Assembly: GCF_003258365.1 (NCBI RefSeq)
Contig: NZ_QHKM01000005.1
Location: 248,001 to 312,000 of the forward strand
DNA from: Hymenobacter edaphi
Lineage (GTDB): Bacteria; Bacteroidota; Bacteroidia; Cytophagales; Hymenobacteraceae
Direction: 5' to 3'
Length of the DNA stretch: 64,000 nt
This document shows positions 26,995 through 34,708 of the stretch, in pieces. The position numbers and the translations under genes are program-made. Each line of letters opens with the position of its first letter. Positions within the stretch are counted from its first letter, which is position 1. The notes under the pieces are model-generated. The model was given only the letters and a program-made list of their open reading frames with translations, did no database searches and was not told the DNA's origin.

Positions 26995-28326
26995 TTAGTA
27001 GTGGCACTTCGAGCATTCGGTGCCGCCGTTCGACGACACGGTGAACGGAGCGCCGGCGTTAGCCTCGTTGTGCAGCTTCACCAGGTTGTCGTAGTAGCCG
27101 TTGCCCTTGGTGTTGAGCGGCGTCTCGCGGTGGCAGTTGATGCACCAGCCCATGGTCAGGGCCGAGTACTGGTACACCACGTCCATGTTCTGGATCGGAC
27201 CGTGGCAGGTCTGGCATTCGATGCCACCAACTTGCGTGTGCTGCGAGTGGTTGAAGTAAGCCAGGTCCGGCAGGTTGTGGATACGCACCCACTGGATCGG
27301 CTGCTGCCGCTGAATAGCGCGGTAGATTTTCTTGATTTCCGGCGAGGTCGTCTTGATCTGCGAGTGGCAGTTCATACAGATGTTAGCCGACGGAATGTTA
27401 GCCGACTTGCTCTTGTACACCGAGGTGTGGCAGTAGGCGCAGTTGATCTGGTGCTCCCCGGCGTGCAGCTTGTGCGAGAAGGCAATGGGCTGCGCGGGCT
27501 GGTAGCCCTGGGTCAGGCCCACGGCCATAATGCCCTGGATGGATTCGTAAAGGACAACCAGCACGAACAGCGTGCCCACGATGCCTTTGAACCAGCCCGA
27601 CTTGAGGACACCCATCCAGTCGGTTTTCTGGTCCAGAATTTCCACGTCGCGGCCGTCGAGGTCCTTGCGGCCCCGCAGCACGTCCTTCATGATGTTGGCG
27701 ATGATAACCAGCGTTACCACCAGCACAATTAGCACCACAATAAGGACGATGAGCACCACGTTGACGTACTTGCCGGAAGCGGCGTCGTCACCAGTAGTCG
27801 GTGCTTGGCCATCAACGGCAGGCGTGCCGCCGTCAGTCTTTGCAGTAGCACCGCCGCCCTTGCCTTCCTCCGACTTCACGTAAGCCACGATGGAGGTGAT
27901 TTCGGCGTCGCTCAGCGCGAAGCTGGGCATCTGCTGCTTCTGGTACTCGTTGAAGATTTTCACCGCGTACTCGTCGCCGCTGGCTACCATCTTGCTGGAG
28001 TTCTTCACCCATTTGATGATCCAGGGCAGCGGGCGGCGCTTGTCGATGCCGGACAGGGCCGGACCAACGACCACGTCGTTGACGGCGTGGCACTGGGCGC
28101 AGTTGCCTTTAAACAGGGCGTCACCGGCGGCTATGGCCTCGGCGCTGCCAGCTCCGGCGGCGCTGCCAGCGGCTGCCGCGGGGGCAGCAGCGGCCGTGGC
28201 CCCGGGCGTCACACCTTCTTTGCTCACCGTGGCGGCATCCTGCGCGGCCACTTGGCCGACGGCAGTAAACGTCAGGAACAGAGCAAGAAGCCAGTGTGAA
28301 AAAGAGCGTAGTCGGTAGCTACTCAT
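26995..28326 (-). CDS. actA: Alternative complex III multiheme cytochrome ActA with fused cytochrome c domain
   Basis: A 443-residue protein. Signal peptide about 1-29, then an Ala/Gly linker, then a monoheme domain (CAQCH at 76-80, candidate Met ligand in QQMPSF). A linker and two hydrophobic segments (about 187-210 and 247-266) follow, then five more CxxCH motifs at 296, 317, 371, 395 and 438. The last heme motif ends one residue from the C-terminus. The usual ActA is pentaheme with one membrane anchor, so this one has an N-terminal cytochrome c fusion. It is the first gene of the operon and is preceded by a strong promoter match (28373-28403). Confidence 0.93.
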   Translation of the reverse strand: MSSYRLRSFSHWLLALFLTFTAVGQVAAQDAATVSKEGVTPGATAAAAPAAAAGSAAGAGSAEAIAAGDALFKGNCAQCHAVNDVVVGPALSGIDKRRPLPWIIKWVKNSSKMVASGDEYAVKIFNEYQKQQMPSFALSDAEITSIVAYVKSEEGKGGGATAKTDGGTPAVDGQAPTTGDDAASGKYVNVVLIVLIVVLIVLVVTLVIIANIMKDVLRGRKDLDGRDVEILDQKTDWMGVLKSGWFKGIVGTLFVLVVLYESIQGIMAVGLTQGYQPAQPIAFSHKLHAGEHQINCAYCHTSVYKSKSANIPSANICMNCHSQIKTTSPEIKKIYRAIQRQQPIQWVRIHNLPDLAYFNHSQHTQVGGIECQTCHGPIQNMDVVYQYSALTMGWCINCHRETPLNTKGNGYYDNLVKLHNEANAGAPFTVSSNGGTECSKCHY

Positions 28327-28372
28327 TGCAAAACGTGCTGGAAAAACGTAAAAGCAGCGTGCTTTAGGGCCA

Positions 28373-28403
28373 CAAATGTAGCCTAGGAACGCCAGAGAAC
28401 AAA
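28373..28403 (-). promoter_or_regulatory. Promoter of the act-cox operon
   Basis: On the minus strand, TTTG (28403-28400) is followed after exactly 19 bases by TACATTTG (28380-28373). This matches the Bacteroidota housekeeping consensus TTTG-N19-TAnnTTTG. The start codon of actA lies 47 bases downstream of the -7 box. No other candidate as good was seen in the gap. Confidence 0.75.
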
Positions 28404-28666
28404 CCAGGCTGGCTAATTTTCGGCCTATTCCATCTACTTAGAACGATTCTAAAAAAACCTATTATACACCTTATTATAATAACAAATGCTGCTGCGTGCA
28501 GGCGGAACCAACTCCGAAACATCCAACTGCTCATCAATTCTCCGGCTTGCTTTCGTCATGCTCCTCCCTACGCGAAGCGCAGATTGCGGGTTGAAAGTCA
28601 ATTGCTTGCCAAACCAGTTCAGGGAAATATTTCTTGGCAACCGGTCGGTCGAATTGGTAAAAGCCT

Positions 28667-28674
28667 TACCTTTG
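28667..28674 (+). promoter_or_regulatory. Probable -7 box for rpsF-rpsR-rplI
   Basis: TACCTTTG matches the Bacteroidota -7 consensus TAnnTTTG and lies 42 bases before the rpsF ATG. No convincing TTTG box was found 19-21 bases upstream, so the call rests on one element. Confidence 0.45.
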
Positions 28675-28716
28675 CCGGCTCATTCATCGTCTCACTTACT
28701 TTTTCTCTGTTCCGCA

Positions 28717-29091
28717 ATGGCTAACAGAAACTATGAGACCGTCTTCGTACTGACGCCCGTCCTCAACGACGCGCAGGTTCAAGAGACGATCGAGAAGTTC
28801 ACGCAGGTGCTTAAGGAAAATGGCGCCGACCTCCTGAATACGGAAAACTGGGGCTTGCGCAAGCTGGCCTACCCGATTCAGAAAAAATCGACCGGGTACT
28901 ACTACCTGGTAGAATTCACCGCTCCGGCTGGCGCAATCGACGTGCTGGAACTGGCTTACCGCCGCGACGAGCGGGTAATCCGCTTCCTGACCACGGTGCT
29001 CGACAAGCACGCCGTGGCTTACAACGAGCGTCGCCGCAAGGGCGAACTGAACTCGCAGAAAGCAAAGCAAACCGAAGCCGTAGCCCAGTAA
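28717..29091 (+). CDS. rpsF: 30S ribosomal protein S6
   Basis: A 124-residue protein. ATG 28717 (MANRNYETVFVLTPV) is the family start; the frame is open upstream but reads through the promoter. It contains NWGLRKLAYPIQKKSTGYYY and a typical C-terminal helix region ending in a charged tail. It binds S18 and 16S rRNA in the platform of the small subunit. It is the first gene of a conserved rpsF-rpsR-rplI operon, with a four-base gap to rpsR. Confidence 0.97.
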   Translation: MANRNYETVFVLTPVLNDAQVQETIEKFTQVLKENGADLLNTENWGLRKLAYPIQKKSTGYYYLVEFTAPAGAIDVLELAYRRDERVIRFLTTVLDKHAVAYNERRRKGELNSQKAKQTEAVAQ

Positions 29092-29094
29092 CCG

Positions 29095-29346
29095 ATGAGC
29101 CTCGCTAACGAACGCATCCACAAGCAGGAGCAGCGCACCAAGTACTGCCGCTTCAAGAAAGCTGGCATCCGCTACGTCGACTACAAAAACCCGGACTTCC
29201 TGCTGAAGTTCGTGAACGAGCAGGGCCGCATTCTGCCCCGCCGCATCACGGGCACCAGCCTGAAATTCCAGCGCAAAGTGGCTCAGGCCGTGGCAAAAGC
29301 CCGTCACCTGGCCCTGATGCCCTACGTGGCTGACCAGCTGAAATAG
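29095..29346 (+). CDS. rpsR: 30S ribosomal protein S18
   Basis: An 83-residue protein with the S18 core: [16 protein letters not shown], then [12 protein letters not shown], then a basic helix [18 protein letters not shown]. It pairs with S6 on the 30S platform. It is complete and sits between rpsF and rplI. The single Cys after the N-terminal basic stretch is common in Bacteroidota S18; no zinc-ribbon set is present. Confidence 0.97.
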   Translation: MSLANERIHKQEQRTKYCRFKKAGIRYVDYKNPDFLLKFVNEQGRILPRRITGTSLKFQRKVAQAVAKARHLALMPYVADQLK

Positions 29347-29375
29347 TCCATTACCCTTAACGACGACTCCGCAAG

Positions 29376-29819
29376 ATGGAAGTTATCCTGAAAGACGACG
29401 TAAAAGGCCTGGGCTATAAGAACGACGTCGTAACGGTAAAGCCCGGCTACGGCCGCAATTACCTGTTGCCCCAGGGTCTGGCCGTAGTAGCCGACAAGAC
29501 CAACAAGAAAATCGTAGCTGAAAACGTACGCCAGGCGTCGCACAAGGCTGACAAGATCAAAGGTGACGCGCAAGGCCTGGCCGACCGCATCGGTGACCTG
29601 AGCATCGACATCCCCGCCAAGGTGGGTGATTCGGGCAAGATCTTCGGCCGCGTGACCACGCTGCAGATTGCCGAAGCGCTGAAAGCCAAAGGCTTCGACG
29701 TAGACCGCAAGCGCATCAGCCTTGACTCGGACCCCTCGAGCGTAGGCGAGTACACTGCCAGCATCGACCTGCACCGCGAGGTGAAGCACAAAATCCGCGT
29801 AAACGTGGTTGCTGAGTAA
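29376..29819 (+). CDS. rplI: 50S ribosomal protein L9
   Basis: A 147-residue protein with the N-terminal L9 domain (MEVILKDDVKGLGYKND, then KPGYGRNYLLPQGLAV), a long central helix and a C-terminal rRNA-binding domain (GKIFGRVTTLQIAEAL). It is complete and typical in length. It is the last gene of the ribosomal operon and is followed by an intrinsic terminator 27 bases after the stop. Confidence 0.97.
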   Translation: MEVILKDDVKGLGYKNDVVTVKPGYGRNYLLPQGLAVVADKTNKKIVAENVRQASHKADKIKGDAQGLADRIGDLSIDIPAKVGDSGKIFGRVTTLQIAEALKAKGFDVDRKRISLDSDPSSVGEYTASIDLHREVKHKIRVNVVAE

Positions 29820-29846
29820 TCAGCGGCTATTTGTACGCCTTCGAAA

Positions 29847-29871
29847 AGCCCTGCCTTCCCCGGCAGGGCTT
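29847..29871 (+). terminator. Intrinsic terminator of the rpsF operon
   Basis: A 9-bp perfect stem (AGCCCTGCC / GGCAGGGCT), extended by A-T pairs, with a loop TTCCCC, followed by a run of T residues. It lies directly downstream of rplI. Confidence 0.9.
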
Positions 29872-30043
29872 TTTTTGTCTTATAAGCCTTAGCTTGCGTA
29901 GGCGGAAGCGCGTACGCTGCTTTATCTGCAACCCGCCCCGGCGGTGCCGCTGGCCCTTGGCCGCGTCGGCGCCGCATTTGGCCTTCCGCCTGCCGTTGCG
30001 TAGGTTGGCTGCCGGGTTGCCGCCGCCAGGACTGTTTTTGCTA

Positions 30044-32275
30044 ATGTTTCGCACTGAATTATCCCTTCGACCCGCCGCGCAGCCCCTCTCCCAGGGGGCG
30101 CGGGTACTCACCATCGGGTCGTGTTTCTCCGACGTCATCGGGGACCAGCTGGCCGGCCACAAGGTCCGGACGCTGGTCAACCCGTTCGGTACTGTTTTCA
30201 ACCCGCTGGCCGCCGCGCGGCTGCTCCGCGCCGTGGCCGGTGAGGACACCGACTGGCAGCAGCACCTGGTGGAAGCCCGGGGCCGCTGGCAGAGCTATGA
30301 CCTGCACGCCAGCGTAGGCGCCGACTCCCCTCCGGCCCTGCTGGAGCGCATCGAGGAAACCGTGCGCGAAACGGCCGCCTTTGCCCGCCGCGCCGACGTG
30401 CTGGTGTGGACGCTGGGCACGGCCTTCGCCTACCGGCTGCGCGACACCGGTGAGGTGGTCAACAACTGCCACAAGGTGCCCGCCGACCGCTTCGAGAAGG
30501 AGCTGCTGACGGCGGAGGAAATCGTATCGGCCGTGACGGAGGCGTATGCCCTGCTGCGGCAGCAGAACCCGCAGCTGCGGCTGGTGCTGACGGTGAGCCC
30601 CGTGCGGCACCTGAAGGATACGCTGCCGCTGAACGCGGTCAGCAAATCGGTGCTGCGGGTGGCCTGCCACTACCTGAGCGAGCTGCTGCCCGGCGCCTCT
30701 TACTTCCCGGCCTACGAGCTGCTGCTGGATGATCTGCGCGACTACCGCTTTTACGGGGACGACATGATTCATCCCTCCAACGCGGCGGAGCAGTACGTGT
30801 GGGAGAAATTCACCGGAGTCTACTTCGAGCCGAGCTTCAAGCAGTTTGCGCAGGAATGGAAGGGCATTCAGCGGGCGCTGAACCACCGGCCGCTGCACGA
30901 GGGCGCGCCGGAACACCGCGAGTTCCTGGAGCAAACCCAGCGCCGCCTTGAGCTGCTGTTGCGCCAACACGTGGACGTGCGCCTGGAGCTGCTCGACGTG
31001 CAGGACCGGCTCAACGCGCTGCCGACCCCGCTGCCGCCGGCGCAATCGGAGGATGTGGACGACGGGGAGGAACGCATCGACGTGGGCTACGAAGACGCCG
31101 CCCTGCGGCCCGCCGCCCCGAAGGCGGTGGAACCCACGGAGGAAGTGCCGCCGAAAGTAGCCGAGCCGACCTGGGCGGAAATCCTGTCGGCGGAGGAAGC
31201 CGACGACGAAGCGGATGACGAGGACATCGACGAGGCAGTAAGCGGCAACGAAGCCGAGGCCGCCCTGCCGGGTGAGCCGGGCGCCGGCAAACGCCGCAAA
31301 CGCAAGCGCGGCGGCCGTAAGCACAAGAAAAAGAACCGCTCGGCAGCGGAAGAAGCCGCGGCAGCTGGCGTTGAGGGCGCTGACGCGGCCTTCAGCACGA
31401 GTGCGCAGGCCGAATCGGCCGAGCTGCTGCCTGCCCCGGAAAGTGCGGCTACTGCCCCGGCTACGGTACCCGAAGCGGTAGCAGCAGTGGAGCCGGCATT
31501 CGACGCGGCTGAGCTGCTGGAACCGGAGCCGCCGCTGCCGCCGGTAGAGCTGCCCGCGGCCGATGCCCCTACCCTCTCTTCCGCCGCCAAGCGGCGTAAC
31601 CGCTCGAAGCGAAAAAAACCTGCGCTATACGCTGATCAGCCGGCAGTTCCTTCGCCGGAGCTACCCGTTCTCACGCCGGGTCCGGCTGCGGAGCCGGAAG
31701 CAGTCGTTGTTCCCGTGCCCGCAGAAATGGCGGCCGTTGAGAAGCCGATTGTTGCGGAGCCGACCTTTGCCGAGCCGATATTGGTAGAGCCCACGGCGGA
31801 ACCGGCAGTCGTAGCGCCCGCGGAGGCAGCGCCGACTACTGGAGCCCCGCAGGACGCAGCTTCAGCGGCCCCGGAAACGGCTGAAGGCCCGGCGCCCGGC
31901 GCCGGCACGCCACCGGCCAAGCGCCCGCGCCCCAGCCGCAGCCCGCGCAAACCCAGCAAAGCCACGTCGGCTGTGGATGCCACCGTGGCTGCCTTGCCGC
32001 TGCCTGAGGCCCCCGAGCCGCCGGCGTTGCCTGCTCTTCCCGAGCCCGTGGCGGCCGAACCCGCCTCCGCGGAATCGGCCACGACGGCCCCGGCTCCTCG
32101 GCGGAAAGCAGCCCCGCGCCGCAAGCCGGCCGCTAAAGCGGCCTCGACTCCGGCTCCGGCTCCGGCCGCGCCGGAACCGGCGCCAGCAGCACCAGCCGCC
32201 GAAGCGGCCCCGGCCGCGCCGAAAAAACACAGCCGCCCGCCGCGCCGCAAGCCCGACGAGCCCGCCGCCAGCTAA
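30044..32275 (+). CDS. GSCFA-domain protein with long disordered tail
   Basis: A 743-residue protein from ATG 30044; upstream extension of the frame crosses the rplI terminator. Residues about 10-330 are a GSCFA domain: LTIGSCFSDVIGDQ near the N-terminus, NPFGTVFNP, and DDMIHPSNAAEQYVWEKF near its end. The family is common in Bacteroidota and resembles SGNH-type hydrolase folds, but its reaction is not established. Residues about 370-743 are low complexity: acidic first, then a basic block (KRRKRKRGGRKHKKK), then long Ala/Pro/Glu-rich and Lys/Arg-rich stretches. The tail looks intrinsically disordered and may bind RNA or DNA, which is inference. It has its own terminator. Confidence 0.85.
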   Translation: MFRTELSLRPAAQPLSQGARVLTIGSCFSDVIGDQLAGHKVRTLVNPFGTVFNPLAAARLLRAVAGEDTDWQQHLVEARGRWQSYDLHASVGADSPPALLERIEETVRETAAFARRADVLVWTLGTAFAYRLRDTGEVVNNCHKVPADRFEKELLTAEEIVSAVTEAYALLRQQNPQLRLVLTVSPVRHLKDTLPLNAVSKSVLRVACHYLSELLPGASYFPAYELLLDDLRDYRFYGDDMIHPSNAAEQYVWEKFTGVYFEPSFKQFAQEWKGIQRALNHRPLHEGAPEHREFLEQTQRRLELLLRQHVDVRLELLDVQDRLNALPTPLPPAQSEDVDDGEERIDVGYEDAALRPAAPKAVEPTEEVPPKVAEPTWAEILSAEEADDEADDEDIDEAVSGNEAEAALPGEPGAGKRRKRKRGGRKHKKKNRSAAEEAAAAGVEGADAAFSTSAQAESAELLPAPESAATAPATVPEAVAAVEPAFDAAELLEPEPPLPPVELPAADAPTLSSAAKRRNRSKRKKPALYADQPAVPSPELPVLTPGPAAEPEAVVVPVPAEMAAVEKPIVAEPTFAEPILVEPTAEPAVVAPAEAAPTTGAPQDAASAAPETAEGPAPGAGTPPAKRPRPSRSPRKPSKATSAVDATVAALPLPEAPEPPALPALPEPVAAEPASAESATTAPAPRRKAAPRRKPAAKAASTPAPAPAAPEPAPAAPAAEAAPAAPKKHSRPPRRKPDEPAAS

Positions 32276-32281
32276 TCAGTC

Positions 32282-32307
32282 AAACCCGGCCCCACGCGGC
32301 CGGGTTT
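32282..32307 (+). terminator. Intrinsic terminator after the GSCFA gene
   Basis: A 10-bp perfect stem AAACCCGGCC / GGCCGGGTTT with a six-base loop, followed within a few bases by a T-run. It begins seven bases after the GSCFA stop. Confidence 0.8.
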
Positions 32308-32365
32308 ACTGTTTTTACGGCATTGCTCGTACCAGCTTTGCCTTATCTGCCTTGCCCCGCTGCTC

Positions 32366-34420
32366 ATGACTACTACCGCCCAGCCCAACCGCCTCGCTCA
32401 CGAATCCAGCCCCTACCTGCTGCAGCACGCGCACAACCCCGTCGACTGGTTTCCCTGGGGAGAGGAGGCACTGAGCCGGGCCCGCGCCGAGCAGAAGCCG
32501 ATTCTGGTCAGCATCGGGTACGCGGCCTGTCACTGGTGCCACGTGATGGAGCGCGAGTCGTTTGAACACGAGCAGATTGCGCGGGTGATGAACGAGCGGT
32601 TTGTGTGCATCAAGGTGGACCGGGAGGAGCGGCCTGATGTGGACCAGGTCTACATGGACGCCGTGCAGGCCATGGGCGTCGGCGGAGGGTGGCCGCTGAA
32701 CGTGTTTCTGACGCCCGAAGCCAAGCCTTTCTACGGGGGCACCTACTTTCCGCCGCGGCAGTGGTTTGAGCTGCTGCAGCAGGTGTCCAACGCCTACGCC
32801 TCGGCGGAGCACCGGCCGGCGCTTGACAAGTCGGCGGAGGATTTTGCGCGGGTGCTGCGGGCCAGCGACCTGGAGAAGTACGGTGTGCAGACGGCGGCCG
32901 CGGGGTTGTCGCGCCGCCAGTGGCAGAAGCTGCTGGGCAGCCTGGAAAAACGCTTTGATACCACGCTGGGCGGCACCGGCAAGGCCCCGAAGTTTGCTAT
33001 GCCCGTCATCTGGCGCTTTCTGCTGCGCGCCCACGCGCTGACCGGCAACCACGCCGCACGCCGCCAGACCGAGCTGACGCTGCGCGAAATGGCCTGGGGC
33101 GGCATCTACGACCAGGTTGGCGGCGGTTTTGCGCGCTACTCCGTGGATGCCGAGTGGCTGGTGCCCCACTTCGAGAAGATGGCCTACGACAACGGGCAGC
33201 TGCTCAGTCTGTACGCCGAAGCCTATCAACTCAGCCAGGACGAGCTGTACCGCGACGTGGTGGCCCAGACCGTGGCCTGGCTGCGGCGGGAGCTGACCAG
33301 CCCCGAGGGCGGCTTCTACGCCTCGCTCGACGCCGACAGTGAGGGCGAAGAGGGCAAGTTCTACGTCTTCACCCTCGACGAGCTGCGCGCGGCCCTGGGC
33401 GACGAAGCCCCGCTGGCCGCCGACTACTACCACTGCACGGCCGTGGGCAACTGGGAGCACGGCCGCAACATCCTGCACCGCCGCCACTCCGACCACGACT
33501 TTGCCCAGGCCCACCAGCTCACGCCCGGCGTGGTGGCCGAGCTGGTGCAGGGCTGGCGTGAGCAGCTCCTCTCCTACCGCAGCCAGCGCGTGCGCCCCGG
33601 CCTCGACGATAAAATCCTGACCGGCTGGAATGCCCTGCTGCTGCGCGGCCTGGTGGACGCCTACCGTGCCTTCCACCAGCCCGACTACCTGCAGCTGGCC
33701 TTGCAGAACGCCGAATTCATCGAGCAGAACCTGCGCCGGGCCGGCGGCGGGCTGTGGCGCACTACCAAGCATGGCCGCGCTACCATCCCGGCGTTCCTGG
33801 AAGACTACGCCCTGCTCATCGACGCGTACACGGCGCTCTACGAAGCCACCTTCACCGAGAGCTGGCTGCAGCGCGCCCGGGAGCTGACCGAGTACGTGCT
33901 CCGGAACTTCCACGACCCGACCGAGCCCCACTTCTTCTACACCGACGCCACTGCCGAGGCGCTGATTGCGCGCAAAAAGGAGCTATTCGACAACGTAATT
34001 CCCAGCTCCAACTCCATCATGGCCCACAACCTGCTGCGCCTGGGCACCCTGCTCGACGTAGCGCAGTGGCGCGAGCGGGCCGCCGCTATGCTGGCCGCCG
34101 CGCAGGATCTGACCGTGAAAGAGCCCCAGCACCTGGCCGGCTGGGCGTCGTTGTACCTGAGTTTGCTCGCCCCCCTAGCCGAAGTGGCTATTGTCGGGCC
34201 GGAGGCGGAGGAATTTCGGCGGGAACTGAGCCGCCACTTGCTGCCCAATGCTGTGCTGGCGGGCACCACCGCGCAGAGCGAGTTGCCGCTGCTGCAGGGC
34301 CGCGGGGCCGTCGGTGGGCAGACTACCATCTACGTGTGCTACAATCACGCTTGCCAGCGGCCGGTAACAAGCGTGGCCGAGGCCCTGGCGCAGCTGCAGG
34401 CGGCCAAGCTACCGGAATAA
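32366..34420 (+). CDS. Thioredoxin-domain protein of the YyaL/SPATA20 family
   Basis: A 684-residue protein. The N-terminal DUF255/thioredoxin-like domain contains [19 protein letters not shown] and the redox-like motif CHWCH (C55, C58). An (alpha/alpha)6-barrel-like region follows, with [21 protein letters not shown] and YDNGQLL typical of the family. The length is normal for full-length members. The biochemical role is not established; a sugar-epimerase-like barrel fused to a thioredoxin fold is the usual description. It is cytoplasmic, with no signal peptide. Just after the stop lies an inverted-repeat pair. Confidence 0.9.
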   Translation: MTTTAQPNRLAHESSPYLLQHAHNPVDWFPWGEEALSRARAEQKPILVSIGYAACHWCHVMERESFEHEQIARVMNERFVCIKVDREERPDVDQVYMDAVQAMGVGGGWPLNVFLTPEAKPFYGGTYFPPRQWFELLQQVSNAYASAEHRPALDKSAEDFARVLRASDLEKYGVQTAAAGLSRRQWQKLLGSLEKRFDTTLGGTGKAPKFAMPVIWRFLLRAHALTGNHAARRQTELTLREMAWGGIYDQVGGGFARYSVDAEWLVPHFEKMAYDNGQLLSLYAEAYQLSQDELYRDVVAQTVAWLRRELTSPEGGFYASLDADSEGEEGKFYVFTLDELRAALGDEAPLAADYYHCTAVGNWEHGRNILHRRHSDHDFAQAHQLTPGVVAELVQGWREQLLSYRSQRVRPGLDDKILTGWNALLLRGLVDAYRAFHQPDYLQLALQNAEFIEQNLRRAGGGLWRTTKHGRATIPAFLEDYALLIDAYTALYEATFTESWLQRARELTEYVLRNFHDPTEPHFFYTDATAEALIARKKELFDNVIPSSNSIMAHNLLRLGTLLDVAQWRERAAAMLAAAQDLTVKEPQHLAGWASLYLSLLAPLAEVAIVGPEAEEFRRELSRHLLPNAVLAGTTAQSELPLLQGRGAVGGQTTIYVCYNHACQRPVTSVAEALAQLQAAKLPE

Positions 34421-34439
34421 ACCCGCGAACCTGCGCGTC

Positions 34440-34565
34440 GTAGGCCCGTGCCATAGCGCGGGCTTCGTTGAACGGTGACGCTGGACGGCTCCTCCAAAAC
34501 GTTACTCGCCTCAACGACGCGAACGGAGACGTAACCACGAGGCCCGCGCTATGGCGCGGGTCTAC
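34440..34565. repeat. Inverted-repeat pair, GCCATAGCGCGGGC family
   Basis: Arms of 28 bases at 34440-34467 and 34538-34565 are reverse complements at 25 of 28 positions. Each arm is itself nearly palindromic around CCATAGCG. The left arm starts 20 bases after the stop codon of the thioredoxin-domain gene. The 70-base spacer shows no gene. It occupies most of the gap up to the priA promoter. Confidence 0.8.
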
Positions 34566-34679
34566 AAGAGGTTACAACGACCTGACCCGTTGCAACATGC
34601 TGAAATAGCCATGCTTTCATGCGGTAACTGACTGCCGGGTATCCCTGTTATCAGCGGATCATCACTGCCATCTGCGGTC

Positions 34680-34687
34680 TATCTTTG
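34680..34687 (+). promoter_or_regulatory. Probable -7 box of priA
   Basis: TATCTTTG fits TAnnTTTG exactly and ends 21 bases before GTG 34709. A TTG codon at 34685 that would lengthen priA lies inside this box, so the box also decides the start. The -33 element is not clear. Confidence 0.55.
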
Positions 34688-34708
34688 TGGTTCGCCGCCT
34701 GCCCTACC

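Larger units (their letters stand above)
28327..28716. other. Divergent intergenic region actA / rpsF
   Basis: A 390-base gap between the respiratory operon and the ribosomal operon, clearly richer in A+T than the genes. It holds the actA promoter. At 28438-28452 there is a perfect palindrome, TTAGAA-CGA-TTCTAA, about 110 bases upstream of actA. An A/T-rich run lies at 28450-28490, and a -7-like box for rpsF near 28667. Short open frames here (for example 28449-28640 on the minus strand) show no coding signs. No RNA gene was recognised. Confidence 0.6.

Noticed and set aside
28449-28640. 63-codon minus-strand frame in the actA-rpsF gap
   Set aside because: It has ordinary non-coding composition, no motif, and lies in promoter DNA.
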